Shown here in pieces: positions 31,690-41,625 of a stretch of 64,000 nucleotides of DNA (positions are counted from its first letter, which is position 1; every line of letters starts with the position of its first letter). Origin of the DNA: Allolobophora icterica (taxonomy: Eukaryota > Annelida > Clitellata > Crassiclitellata > Lumbricidae); contig OY744612.1 of NCBI GenBank assembly GCA_963556255.1, forward strand, positions 25,728,940 through 25,792,939, read 5' to 3'. Both the position numbers and the translations under genes were made by a program. The notes below the pieces were generated by a model. The model saw only the letters and a program-made list of their open reading frames with translations. It was not told where the DNA came from and made no database searches.

Positions 31690-32770
31690 TAATGAATGCA
31701 GCGACATTGCTGAAAGGAAGAAAATGAGGAGAGAACGAAAGAAGTACCGAAGCCCTGCTCAAGGAGGATGCGCCAGCATACGACTGTGAGTGTTGAGGGG
31801 GTTTTCTGGAGAGTAATCCAAGTGGTCCGGGGGTGGGGCAGATCAAGAGAGGAGGCAGAGCAGCTGTGAAGGCGGGTGTTATTTACGGCGAGGAGAATTA
31901 GAAGGCAGATGATCAAATGAGTCAGGGTAGGAGTAGGCCCTACTTGAAAAGGTGAGACTTCAGTTTGGAGTGGAAAGCCCTGAGATAGATAGAGGAACAT
32001 GAGGATAGGGATGGAGGACGGGTTGGAATGATGATGGAGGAACCAAGAATCTGCGGAGTTCAAGAGGGAGATCGTTCCAGAGGCGTGGTGCTCTTTTCGA
32101 TATGGCTGGGTTGGAGAACTTGATATGAGTAGTGACCGGAGATCGAGAAAGACTGAAATAGGAGGAGGATCGGGTGGAGCGGGTTGTCTGGATGGTGAAG
32201 AGACCACGGAGGTACTTGGGCTGGATATATTGTAGGGAGTTATAGGTTAGTGATAGGACTTTGAAGTGGATTCACTCTGGGATTTTTAGCCAATGTTGTG
32301 ATTTGAGGATGGGAGTGATATGATGATGTTTGGGCATTCTCGTGACAGCCTGGCTAGTGACTTTTGGATAAGTTGCAGACGCTTGATTTGGGTGGATCCA
32401 AGGTTGAGGAAGAGGGAATTGCTATAATCAATGAACAATAGAGGTAACAATTGTAGAGGAAGTTTTAAGGTCGATCTTGGGCCGTGTGCGACGGAGGTCA
32501 CACATGTGCCTGAAGCAGGAGCGCGAGAGGTTGGAGATGTGGTTAGAGAAGGAGAGTTGTGGATCACAAGTAATGGACGGGGTGGTCCGATGTGAAAGTT
32601 AAGAAGCGATGAGTTAGTCGATGGGTGTATGGAAGGGTTAGGGCTTTTCTTGATATGATCAGGAAGGCCTAGGATTATGAATTCTGCTTTGGAAAGGTTA
32701 AGGCAGAGGAGATTGGATGACATCCATTGTGATATTAGGTTAATCACGTTGAAATATTGCATCGACGGTA
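31690..32770 (-). pseudogene. LINE-E: decayed L2/CR1-like RT relic
   Basis: Minus-strand fragments read NLISQWMSSNLLCLNLSKAE and FIILGLPDHIKKSPNPSI, then SNSLFLNLGSTQIKRLQLIQ, followed in shifted frame by KRAPRLWNDLPLELR and FHSKLKSHLFK. The order is that of the RT C-terminal half. Multiple stops and frameshifts. The same subfamily is at 47430-47960 on the plus strand. Confidence 0.7.
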
Positions 32771-32894
32771 GAGGGCAGAAGATGTCATTTGAAATTTAAA
32801 ATATTTGGTGTGTTTCTTACTCTACCTAAGTTGCATCTTTTGCCCACTATTAGAATTCATATATTTAAAAATCATTTTTTCACTCCACCATATA

Positions 32895-33065
32895 CCGTAT
32901 AATATACCATACTAATATACCATACTAACATACCATACTAATATACCATACTAATATACCATACTGACATACCATACTAATCTACCATATTAATATATAT
33001 TAGTATGGTATATTAGCATGATATGTTAGTATGGCATATTAAATATACCATACTAATATACCATG
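32895..33065. repeat. TAATATACCATAC tandem repeat with an inverted half
   Basis: About ten copies of an 11-13-bp unit (ATACCATACTAATAT), then the complementary form TATTAGTATGGTATATTAGCATG at about 32998-33040, then the original again. The array can form a hairpin centred near 32995. Confidence 0.85.
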
Positions 33066-33360
33066 CCAAGCACGCTTCACTGCAAACAGATTAAACGTGT
33101 CATAGAAGGGACCAAAGTCGCCCGGTTGTGCGTGATAGTGTCTGAGTTCTGTGGCTCTGGTTCGAGACCTGTCCTCCTGAGAGAGGATCCTACATCGAAA
33201 GGGACGACTGCGATGTGTGAAGGGATCTGGTCTCTCCGGTACCTGTGTTATTCTCTCCCTCCGTCGAAACCGGTTAATGGGCGTTTCAGGTGGGCTGAGA
33301 ACAACACCCGGACTGATGCACGGTCGACGATGAAGTGGAATGGAAGATGAGCCGCGGAAG
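33066..33360 (+). other. Unassigned sequence with a weak tRNA-like B box
   Basis: CTCTGGTTCGAGACCTG at about 33163 resembles a Pol III B box (GGTTCGANNCC) with an A-box-like GTGCGTGATAGTG about 35 bases upstream. A decayed SINE is possible; no tail or second copy supports it. Confidence 0.3.
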
Positions 33361-33369
33361 ACAAAGTGA

Positions 33370-33654
33370 TAGAAGGAAAGAGATAAAGAGAGAGAGATAT
33401 ATATATATATTCAGTGAGATAGAGAGACAGACAGACAGAGAGACTGAATCAGAGATACAAAATATACTTAACAAGCAAAGAGACAGCGATCAAGAAAGGC
33501 ACTAACAGACAGAGAAAGGCGTTGATTATCTGTATCGAATGACAAGCAGAATATGAAACGCACGATGGATATATATACAATATAATATGCACATGTATAT
33601 GCGTCTGTGTGTGCGCAGCATGGATGTTATTATATATATATATATATATTTATT

Positions 33655-33687
<33 letters not shown>

Positions 33688-33720
33688 ATATATATATATA
33701 CATACATATATATGACACAT
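33370..33720. repeat. GAGA/GACAGA purine-rich and TA microsatellites
   Basis: GAGAGACAGACAGACAG-type sequence at 33375-33510 and long (TA)n runs at 33628-33705. Confidence 0.85.
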
Positions 33721-33857
33721 GTGCATATTATATATACACACAGAAATTAAAAGAGTAAAGTAATTATACTTAATTATGATATTGTTCTGATTCATGCGTG
33801 ATTCTGGGTTTCGGCTGAGGAGCTAATAATATTATGATTACAGTAATTCAGCTAAAG

Positions 33858-34714
33858 CAGGGTTGGGCAACATACGGCCCGCGGGCCGGATCCAGCCCAT
33901 GAGGACCTTTGGACCGACCCTTGACATGTCCTTTATATTAGCATTGTACATGGCACTTGGGAGCCTTTTATCCGGCCCTACATGAATGTCTGGATTTCTG
34001 TACGTAGGCCGCCATTAAGACGTCTGTTTCTTATTTATTAAGAATCCTGCAGCCTCTAATCTAGTCAACTAGTTCACTACTTAATAATCAAAGTAATTAC
34101 TCTCTGCATGAAACAATACCACAGAGTTGGTAGGTTCGAAACTTTAGAAGCCATCTTCACATAGATTTCATGCCCTGAAAATGGCTGCACTGCATCCAAG
34201 CACCTATATTTGTGAACAGTTCTTCTCAAAGTTAAAACTAACAAAATGCAAAAACAGATGCAGACTAACATATGATAATCTTTCCAACGAACTTGGAATT
34301 TCCACTTCGAACACTAAAGCAACCATTCCGGATTTGTGTCGTGAGAAGAAGTGTCAGATCTCACATTAATAATTAAATATAGCACACCAAGCAAATGGAT
34401 ACATTGTAAAGAATAGCAGTTTTACTGAAGAAATTTAAAACATATTTTGTATTTATTGTTGTGTAAGACTATAGGTTTTAAGATAATTAAGTTTTCATCG
34501 TAAAAATTATCTTCCTTTACTTTAACTTAAATTTAACCATAACGGTTAAGTTTCTTATATCGCAATAGGCCTAGTTAGTTTGAATAAAATTAATGTTGTC
34601 CTTATTTTCTTGGGCAAAATGAATCTGCAAAAATTAGCCCACGATTGGCATATGGCCCTGAGCTGCCTTAAAATCCTAACGCGGCCCTCTTCCAAAAGAA
34701 GCTGCCCATGCCTG
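33858..34714 (+). mobile_element. Internally deleted hAT transposon with transposase remnant
   Basis: The ends CAGGGTTGGGCAACATACGG and, in reverse, CAGGCATGGGCAGC are hAT/Charlie-type TIRs. AGCTAAAG is perfectly duplicated at 33850-33857 and 34715-34722. The left subterminal region has the familiar GGCCCGCGGGCCGG palindrome and the right has GCGGCCCTC. The interior keeps the last part of the transposase gene (34181-34369) on the plus strand. At 857 bp it is too short to be autonomous. Confidence 0.93.
34181..34369 (+). pseudogene. hAT transposase C-terminal (dimerisation) fragment
   Basis: About 62 codons reading STYICEQFFSKLKLTKCKNR, then RLTYDNLSNELGISTS, then IPDLCREKKCQISH and a stop. 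This is the C-terminal hAT dimerisation region as in ZBED/GTF2IRD2-type transposase relatives (pattern S.Y.CE..FS.MK..K...R..L...L...LR.......P....L...KQ.Q.SH). The zinc finger and the catalytic DDE core are absent. The stop occurs at the natural protein end, so only the 5' part was deleted. Confidence 0.85.
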
Positions 34715-34809
34715 AGCTAAAGAATACCTTTTATTTAAGCTCCCAACTTTCATCGTATTCATCAGTATTGAGTTCCCGATCCCTAAAGAATGGGGGTTGA
34801 GTGGTTGGG

Positions 34810-34920
34810 CTGACGTGGTGTTCCAACAACGAAATTCCATCCAAGTACTAACCCGACTCCCTTAGGCCTAACTTCTTGGCACGATGGAGTCGGGTCGTGC
34901 CATCGATTGATCCCTGGTGC
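34810..34920 (-). mobile_element. 5S rRNA-derived sequence (SINE3-like or 5S pseudogene)
   Basis: On the minus strand AAGTTAGGC (34874-34866) corresponds to the 5S A box and GGTTAGTACTTGGATGG (about 34853-34837) to the nearly invariant 5S C box, at the correct spacing with a TCGGG between them. The end diverges (AATTTCGTTGTTGGAACACC against GTGACCGCCTGGGAATACC). This is the internal Pol III promoter of 5S RNA. A functional 5S gene is unlikely because the 5' third does not match. Confidence 0.75.
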
Positions 34921-35045
34921 ATTAGACACCCACTGACGCGATAGAAGTTACTAGTTACAAATACTTTTCTCCGACTGCCCATCAACAAAAACCCAACAGA
35001 CATTTACACGTACAAAGATATAATGATAGTAACACTACAACGGCA

Positions 35046-35292
<247 letters not shown>

Positions 35293-35329
35293 TAGTAAAA
35301 ACTATGACAATAATAATAAATTATTAGCA

Positions 35330-35720
35330 ACTTCTATAGCGCCGGTGTCTAAGGCACAAGGATTCGACCGACCGTACTCACCAAAATTTAGTATCAGTCA
35401 GTTCAATATCGAGAATGTAATTCGGCTGCTGAGACAGAGGCAGGTGAAAAAGACGAGTTTTAAGTTGCGACCTAGTGTGACACAAGAAACGCAGAACAGG
35501 GCAAATGCGAAGAGAAGTAATAAGAATAATTAGTAAAATTCATTATTCCCCGCTTTGTAAACGTCTGGACCCGGCATTGACTTCCACCGCTGACAGGTCT
35601 TTCTCTCTCAGTGACCCGGCCCGCAGGTTTTACCCTGAGCATTTGCTCAGCTTCATTTGTAGGGAAATATCAGAGATTCTACGAGCTCCAGTAAATAAGA
35701 CCTCTGCAGGAAGAAGATGA
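35330..35720 (-). mobile_element. Decayed LINE 3' part ending in GCGCTATAGAAGT and triplet tail
   Basis: The minus strand ends GGCGCTATAGAAGTTGCTAA, then TTATTATTG, then the (CAT)n array. Upstream CGCAACTTAAAACTCGTCTTTTTC could encode QLKTRLF, like the final LKTHLF segment of CR1/L2 proteins. The rest is too decayed to read. Confidence 0.5.
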
Positions 35721-36418
35721 GCAATTATAGCCAATTCACGGAGATTGGTCCAGAACAGCAGAGGTGACTCCACACTGTGAATAGAGCCACATAACCCCAT
35801 TCATCTGCGTCTTAAGTATTAGATTATAAGTCAACGAATCAACTTGCAAGTTCACTGAGCTCATAACACTCTACTATAAAATTATGAACAAATATCAACT
35901 CATGCTGATACAGAACCTACCCATTGTGTCTACTCATACTGTAGGCCCTACGTTACGGATTGTAAGTGTTGTTGGGGCCGTGGGAATATACAGTAGGGGA
36001 AAACGTACGTGTATGGGATCTACATATTTTGCACGCATTACGGACACTTGCTGATATCTCTGTCATTAATTATAGGGTTGTTTGGCTATTTATAGATTAA
36101 AGGAAACATCGTGAAGTAAATAATTCCTATAAGCCATACGTTTTCCTAAATTTAAATGGACACCATTCGAAGCACTAAACTTTTCAAAACGCTGCACGCG
36201 ATATTTTGTTCTCCCTGATATTTCTCTCACCTTGCGGGGCTTATCCTGGGTGATGATGCCTCAGATGAACTGTGGTTTTAATCAGAACAGTGGGAAAGTT
36301 GCAGTCTATTGCGTCATAATGTATGCGAAGGAAACAATCCTTACACTGCAGATAACACATTGCAAGCCCCAGCCCACGCTCTCACTTTCACGTTGTGTGG
36401 AAATGACGTTGTAACAGG
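35721..36418. other. Spacer
   Basis: No gene or element recognised. Confidence 0.4.
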
Positions 36419-36426
36419 GTGCACGG

Positions 36427-37387
36427 CAAGGTGCGACCGTACGTACGGTACGTACGTTATTTTTTTCTATAACGTACGTACAGTACGCGTACGTTATTAT
36501 GCCGTACGTAACCGTACGTTCACATCTGTTCATGACGGAAATAAAATACATAACATTATGCACAAGAAAAATCAATAATAGTTGGTGATTGACGGTCGTA
36601 AACAATGTTAACCATTACATCAATGATCAGTGATTAATCTAGACGTCTTTGGGGGGGGGAAAGTTCCCCCCAGGATTGATGTTTCCCCCCAGAGGCCGGC
36701 AATATTACAATGTAGATACCTTTAGGGAAGGAAAATTCCTCCCCCCCCCCAGGATACATGTGGATCCATGGTTTCCCCCCTCAGAGAGATGATTTCCTAA
36801 AAAAAAGGTCATCAACTTTTTTGAGAGAGTAATTGCTGTAGAAAAGTTATGAAAATCCAACTTTTGAAGATGATGAAATTTGGAAAAGTCACAGACTTTT
36901 TGAAGATGGAAGACAAAATCTTGTGTAAATTCTTTGCTCCCCCCAGAAACCTTAATTTTGTTTCCCCTCCCAGAAGAGGGGGACTAGATTAAACACTGAT
37001 CAATGATCTCTACTTTCAAACTTTTCAAAATTGCTAATATTCTGTTTAATGTATAATATGAACATAATTAAGATTTTACGGCACACTTTATAGGATGATC
37101 AGTGCCAGTGGTGATTTTATTCGTAATACTAAATTTCGGTACCGTTCGTAAATAACTAGGCCTGCGTACGGGGAGACCAATACTGTAGAGCTAAACTGAT
37201 CATTTTTGACGTACGCGTACGGTCCGCGTACCTTATAAGACTAGTTATATTGAGGATCTTTGTGAACGATCACGTAAATTTGTGGCATTTTTACCGTACG
37301 CGTACGGTACGCGTACGTTATTTTTTTCGATAACGTACGTACGGTACGCGTACGTTATTCCCGGAGGTAACGTACGGTCGCACTATG
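36427..37387. mobile_element. hAT-like element with CGTACG-rich subterminal palindromes
   Basis: The ends CAAGGTGCGACCGTACG and, in reverse from 37387, CATAGTGCGACCGTACG match at 15 of 17 positions. GTGCACGG is duplicated at 36419-36426 and 37388-37395. Both ends carry many GTACGT and GCGTACG words arranged as hairpins (for example 36448-36460 pairing with 36469-36481). No coding. A second MITE (36628-36998) is inserted in its left half. Confidence 0.88.
36628..36998. mobile_element. Nested hAT-type MITE with G/C-run subterminal blocks
   Basis: CAGTGATTAATCTAG (36628-36642) against CTAGATTAAACACTG (36984-36998) gives 14/15 TIRs. ATCAATGAT is duplicated at 36619-36627 and 36999-37007 (8-bp TSD plus a chance base). 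The interior alternates runs of G or C (GGGGGGGG, CCCCCCCCCC) with GAAAAGT and CCCCCCAG blocks. It lies within the CGTACG element. Confidence 0.9.
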
Positions 37388-37424
37388 GTGCACGGCGAAA
37401 CAGAGCACAGTCCAGGACTGTAGT

Positions 37425-37560
37425 GGTAAAATTAGAGGTGAGTACACGCTACCGGTTAGTTTCCGAAACTAATGTTAGAGGTGAGTATACGCTACCGGTT
37501 AGTTTTTCGAAACTAATTAGAAGTGAGTGCAAATATTTTGTGAGGTAAGTATACGGTCTC
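37425..37560. repeat. Imperfect ~48-bp tandem repeat
   Basis: TAGAGGTGAGTAcACGCTACCGGTTAGTTT..CGAAACTAAT occurs at about 37432 and 37474, and partially (AGAAGTGAGTG) at 37520 and 37563. No coding. Confidence 0.7.
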
Positions 37561-37620
37561 TAGAGGTGAGCACACGCTGTATACCCGCGTAAACCCTCGA
37601 CTACAGCCCTGGGGAGCACA

Positions 37621-37722
37621 CGACGTAACAGGGCACTCGACGTAACAGGGCACGCGACGTAACAGGGCACACGACGTAACAGGGCACACGACGTAACAGG
37701 GCACACGACGTAACATAGCACG
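37621..37722. repeat. 17-bp tandem repeat, 6 copies
   Basis: CGACGTAACAGGGCACn repeats exactly every 17 bp from 37621 to 37705, with a sixth mutated copy (CGACGTAACATAGCACG) to 37722. The minus-strand CYVVCPVTSCALLR frames are repeat translations. Confidence 0.95.
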
Positions 37723-37729
37723 CGACACC

Positions 37730-38067
37730 ACTTTTCAATACCTTCCTTCTTCCGCGCCAAAGGCAGTGTACACAGATTATGCTTGGGCCTATGTCGACAA
37801 TGCAAAACTACATCTAAATACCGGAGGCATTGACTGTGTCTCAAGTTGCAGCAACGTTTTCCCAGTCTGGAATGCGGTTCAGTATGAAGCAGTTCAGTTT
37901 GCACTTACAAATATATTTAAAATAAAGAAATATATTAAAAAATAACAAATATATTAAAAATAAAGGATTAATTATAATTGTAATTTGGCCCCTATTGATG
38001 AAAGCAAAGTGAGTGTTCTCGTGCCATAATCAACAGCGCAGACCGCCCTAATTAATTTTTAAACGAC
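37730..38067. other. Spacer
   Basis: No gene recognised. Confidence 0.4.
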
Positions 38068-38075
38068 TCCAAATG

Positions 38076-38272
38076 CCTAGGCGCGTGCAGGAATTTTTCT
38101 CGGGGGGCAAAATTTTTCTAGCGGGCAAACGTTTTCTAAGGCGCAAACTTTTCTAAGGGGGGGGGGAAACGATGTGTTTGCATAGAATAGGTATTCATGA
38201 ACACAGAAAACGAGACAATTTTCAAAATTCAGGAGGGGCAAATGCCCCCTTGACCCCCTCCGGACGCCCATG
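38076..38272. mobile_element. hAT-type MITE of the CATGGGCGTCC family
   Basis: The left end CCTAGGCGCGTGCAGGAATT and the reverse right end CATGGGCGTCCGGAGGGGG are imperfect TIRs. TCCAAATG (38068-38075) and TCCAAACG (38273-38280) give a 7/8 TSD. A GGGGGGGGGG run and GGGGCAAATGCCCCC palindrome lie inside. Confidence 0.8.
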
Positions 38273-38280
38273 TCCAAACG

Positions 38281-38786
38281 TGTGATCCTGCTACCAGTGT
38301 TCTTTACAAAAAGGCGTTCTATTGTTTCCGAAATGTATGGCTCATTGTCCCAGTGTTTAAATTCGTCGAAGAACGAGCAGGTCGATCGATGATGCATGCT
38401 CGTTCATGCTACCACTGAAACAATACGATCCACGGTCCATATGTAGTCAACTGCGGTATACATAAGTGCAGTCTAAAACGAAGGTTCTATAGCAATTGCT
38501 GCTACGAAGGCTTCAGTCATGGTAGTGTCTGATATTAAGTGTGTGCGGAATATGCAACGAATCCATGATAATACCAAATTATTTTATAACATGGACTAGC
38601 ATAAATTACGCTTGTAACGTCCGGAAATAGTCTCTTTCGATATTATCGTAAATGTAGGATTGTATACAGCTCGTGCTAGGTACAAAGACGAATTCAACGT
38701 GCATCGTAGGCCTACTGTAAGTTCCCGTGATCGACGGCTAGTAAACTGTTAGTTTTTAAATTGGTAAACGACACTCATGAGCTAAA
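38281..38786. other. 5' flank of the DEG/ENaC gene
   Basis: No element or gene seen. The CDS start at 38787 is preceded by GCTAAA; promoter elements could not be identified with confidence. Confidence 0.4.
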
Positions 38787-40412
38787 ATGTCTACAGATCT
38801 GGTTCACATAAAACAAGAGTTCTTAAGATTTGTCGAGAACATCTCTGTGAAAGGGATCTCGCGGATTCTTAAAGCGAGAACTAGGATTCATCGAGTGTTG
38901 TGGTCGACGGCAGTTGTCACAAGTCTGTCCATTCTCCTCTGGCAATTATCGATAGTCTTCATGAAATACTTCACTTGGCCAGTTGATACTCTGATCGAAG
39001 AAAGCCGCGAACGACCGCTGTTTCCTGATGTCACCGTCTGCAATCTTTATCCCACCCACGACTTCGAATCTATGGCGGAAAAGATCAGTTGGCCGAATTA
39101 CACGAATGCGTTGATAGAGGCGAGACAAATTTATACCTTGGAAGAATTTCACAGAAACACAGATTTGTCGGATGAAGACTATAACGATGTTTTTGCGTAT
39201 CTTTACTCAAAAACCGGATATTTATCAAACTTTCCTATAGTCTCCGGAAATTTTACGTCCGATGATCAACTGATTAAAATCCATAGAGTTTATAATTGGC
39301 AGTAGCGAGAAATTAAACCCAAAACTTACGAGCCCACTCGTAAGTACCACTGGGATCCAAACTACTATGCTTGTCGCACGTTGAGTGTTCCTGAGGAATA
39401 TAAGGAAAGCATTCGAGGTCTCGCTCTCGTTTTATATATTGACAACTTTTCAGATGTGTTGCAATTGGGATATCAAGCGAGCATCATCAGACCGCAAGCA
39501 ACTGGGGCCCTGGTTGCCATTCATGCGCCTGGGACACAACCGAATTTAAAAATGGCCATATCTGCTGGGCCTGGAACAGAGAACAACATTCGACTGTCGC
39601 CCGTCATTAGATCTCGACTTCCAAGTCCATACAGCGATTGCACGAATCAAATGTATATTCAGTCTAAGACAGATGTTACTGAAAAGAAACTTCTCTATAC
39701 CAGAGATTTGTGCATTGATGTTTGTTTGCAGCAGCAGGTCTTCGATCAGTGCGGATGTCTGAGCAGCGCCTTTCAATTCACCCCCGAACAGCAGCACCAG
39801 GCCAACGGAACCGTCTGTGGAAATCTCAGTCTGCTTGTGAACACTTCGTTATCATCCATCAATAAAGGCATAAGGGATATTCTGTGCAGCCAGACAAACC
39901 GTCTAAATCCGGACATTTGTGACAACGAGTGCAAGAATCGTTGTGATGAAATGTCTTATGATTTGACCATATCGTCAGCTCCCTGGCCACACGTTTCCAC
40001 TCAACTCGTCTTCGCAGAGGATATGATCGCTACCAGCTCCAGCTATGGATCGAAATTTGATATTTATAAGCGCATGATCAGTCATTACTACCGTAATAAT
40101 AATTTGTCCGAGATTCTCCGCCAACTGGAAAATGTTGATCTTATTGATAAAAACTTCCTTCAGCTGAACATATTTTTCGAAGGCTATAACTCGTTGGTGC
40201 TGAAAGATGTTCCTTCACTTACAACTGATAAGCTAATGGGTCTGATTGGTGGAGGTCTCAGTCTCTGGCTTGGAATAAGCATCATGACCCTGGTCGAGGT
40301 TTTGGAGTTCGTCTACACGCTGGTTCATTTGTCCGTGCGGAAAAATAAACTAGCCGAAAGTCCAGCGGTCGAAGTAGACCTACAAGAAGTCGTTGTCGAG
40401 AAACCAATTTAG
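38787..40412 (+). CDS. DEG/ENaC (degenerin/ASIC/FaNaC-like) cation channel subunit with one in-frame TAG
   Basis: An intronless 541-codon frame for a plasma-membrane, amiloride-sensitive-type sodium channel subunit; such subunits form trimers. Visible: TM1 at about residues 36-60, then VTVCN at 82-86; the extracellular finger/palm segment YYACRTLSVPEEY; the cysteine-rich block RDLCIDVCLQQQVFDQCGCL and CDNECKNRCDEMSYDLTISS followed by APWPH; and TM2 at about 483-517 with GGGLSLWLGISIMTLVE, whose GIS fits the G/S-X-S filter. Codon 173 (39303-39305) is TAG; the frame continues without further damage to 40412, giving 172- and 368-codon halves. The cytosolic His-Gly gating motif is Lys-Gly here (VKGISRI, residues 21-27). 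The TAG may be a null allele, sequencing error or readthrough. An intron is unlikely because sequence on both sides is collinear with the family. Confidence 0.88.
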
Positions 40413-41340
40413 ATGAATCGTATTACAATACTTGAACAATTGTAACTTTACAGGTATTGCTACGGTTAACATTTGGGTGGCCTTCCTGGCCGAAACGTCG
40501 TGGAACGATTCTTACGTTAAATGCACAGTTACGGCGCTCTGTATATAGGCCTATATTTATAGAGCCATCTACAATGAAGAATTTTCTGAGGTACTCCACT
40601 TTTTCGGTCGTCCGCCTGGTTAGCCCGATTATTCATCCAGCCCATGGATTTGCGATGGATTTAGTGCGATGTGTCTACCTCCAACTGCACGCGTCAATTT
40701 TCTGATGGCCGTTGCCGTTTTCTTGCTACCGTCCAGCAGCTGCCGTCTTCATTGGTCTGCAATGCGGCTGTGTGATAAGAACCTGGGTCATTTCCAATTC
40801 CAAATCTTCGATCTACACGAACCTTTGACTGTGCAACAGCCTATATACTTCTGTCATGCTGACGCAACGAATTCTTGAAAGTCTCTACACTGCATTCAAA
40901 TTTATAGACTTTTGTGATAACTTACACATCAAGCCTAAATTCATTGCGAAAGAAATTTTCTAGCCAAACTGTAGAGCTTACGCAGTACATTGTTGTGGGC
41001 TATAGGTGCTTTGCAGTGGGAGAAGGATTTGGGTCTGATTGCTTCCTTCCAACGCTTACTGTGGCGACGAAACAGTAATTTTGACCTTTTAGTAGGCCTA
41101 CAAGCTCTGCTTCAGTTGAGCACAGTTTGGAGAAATCTTATAGGCTCTGCACTTCTCTAAACAGCACATATTTGAAATTATGGTATTCTTACATCATGAG
41201 AAGTGGCAAGGAGCACTGTGGTACTTTTCTTGGTGAAGTATGGTAGGCCTACGTAGATTATACTTCATTACTGCTTGTTACTTTTAGGGCCTATATTATG
41301 TGTGCGTGCTTAGTTTGCAATAAAGGTTAACTTACTTACG
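40413..41340 (+). other. 3' flank of the DEG/ENaC gene
   Basis: No further coding similarity seen. AATAAA at 41320-41325 (TTTGCAATAAAGGTTAAC) is the clearest polyadenylation signal but is 900 bp from the stop codon. There is no poly(A) tract or target-site duplication that would mark a retrogene. Confidence 0.4.
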
Positions 41341-41354
41341 AAAGACTATTGGTG

Positions 41355-41625
41355 AAAGTTTTGGTATTGCAATACCTTTTAAACGATATTGGTATTAATA
41401 TTAACAATAAATTTATAAAGTGTTGGTATTGTAGTCCTTTTAAAAAACAATATTGGGGTATTAGTATTGACAATACATTTATAAGGTGTTGTTATTGTAG
41501 TGCCTTTAAAACGATATTGGGATATTAGTATTGACAATACATTTATAAGGTATTGTATTGCAATGCTTTAAAACGATATTGGGGTAAGCTTATTAATTTT
41601 GACAACACATTTATAAATGAAATAT
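41355..41625. repeat. ~63-65-bp degenerate tandem repeat, 4 copies
   Basis: The unit TTGGTATTGnAnTnCnTTTAAAACGATATTGG...ATTGACAATACATTTATAAGGTG starts near 41360, 41422, 41487 and 41548. Confidence 0.85.

Larger units (their letters stand above)
31172..32888. mobile_element. Long inverted-repeat (fold-back) element carrying a LINE relic and a MITE
   Basis: The outer ends are AGGGTGGAGTGAAAATGGC at 31173 and, in reverse from 32888, TGGTGGAGTGAAAAAATG. About 135 bp further in, GCATCTTCTGCCCTCTACCG (31289-) is matched by CGGTAGAGGGCAGAAGATG (32766-32784), with TTCTAATAG and AAATATT words shared in between. The interior is filled by a LINE relic (minus strand) and a later MITE (31475-31678). The superfamily is not assigned. 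Confidence 0.65.

Noticed and set aside
34810..34920. Functional 5S rRNA gene
   Set aside because: The 5' third and the 3' end do not match 5S, and no T-run terminator follows at the expected position.
37513..37904. Cys-rich CYVVCPVTSCALLR ORFs
   Set aside because: Translation of the 17-bp tandem repeat at 37621-37722.
39281..39380. Intron spanning the TAG in the DEG/ENaC gene
   Set aside because: The sequence on both sides continues the same frame with family-like residues (CRTLSVPEEY just downstream), and no convincing GT-AG pair removes only the stop.
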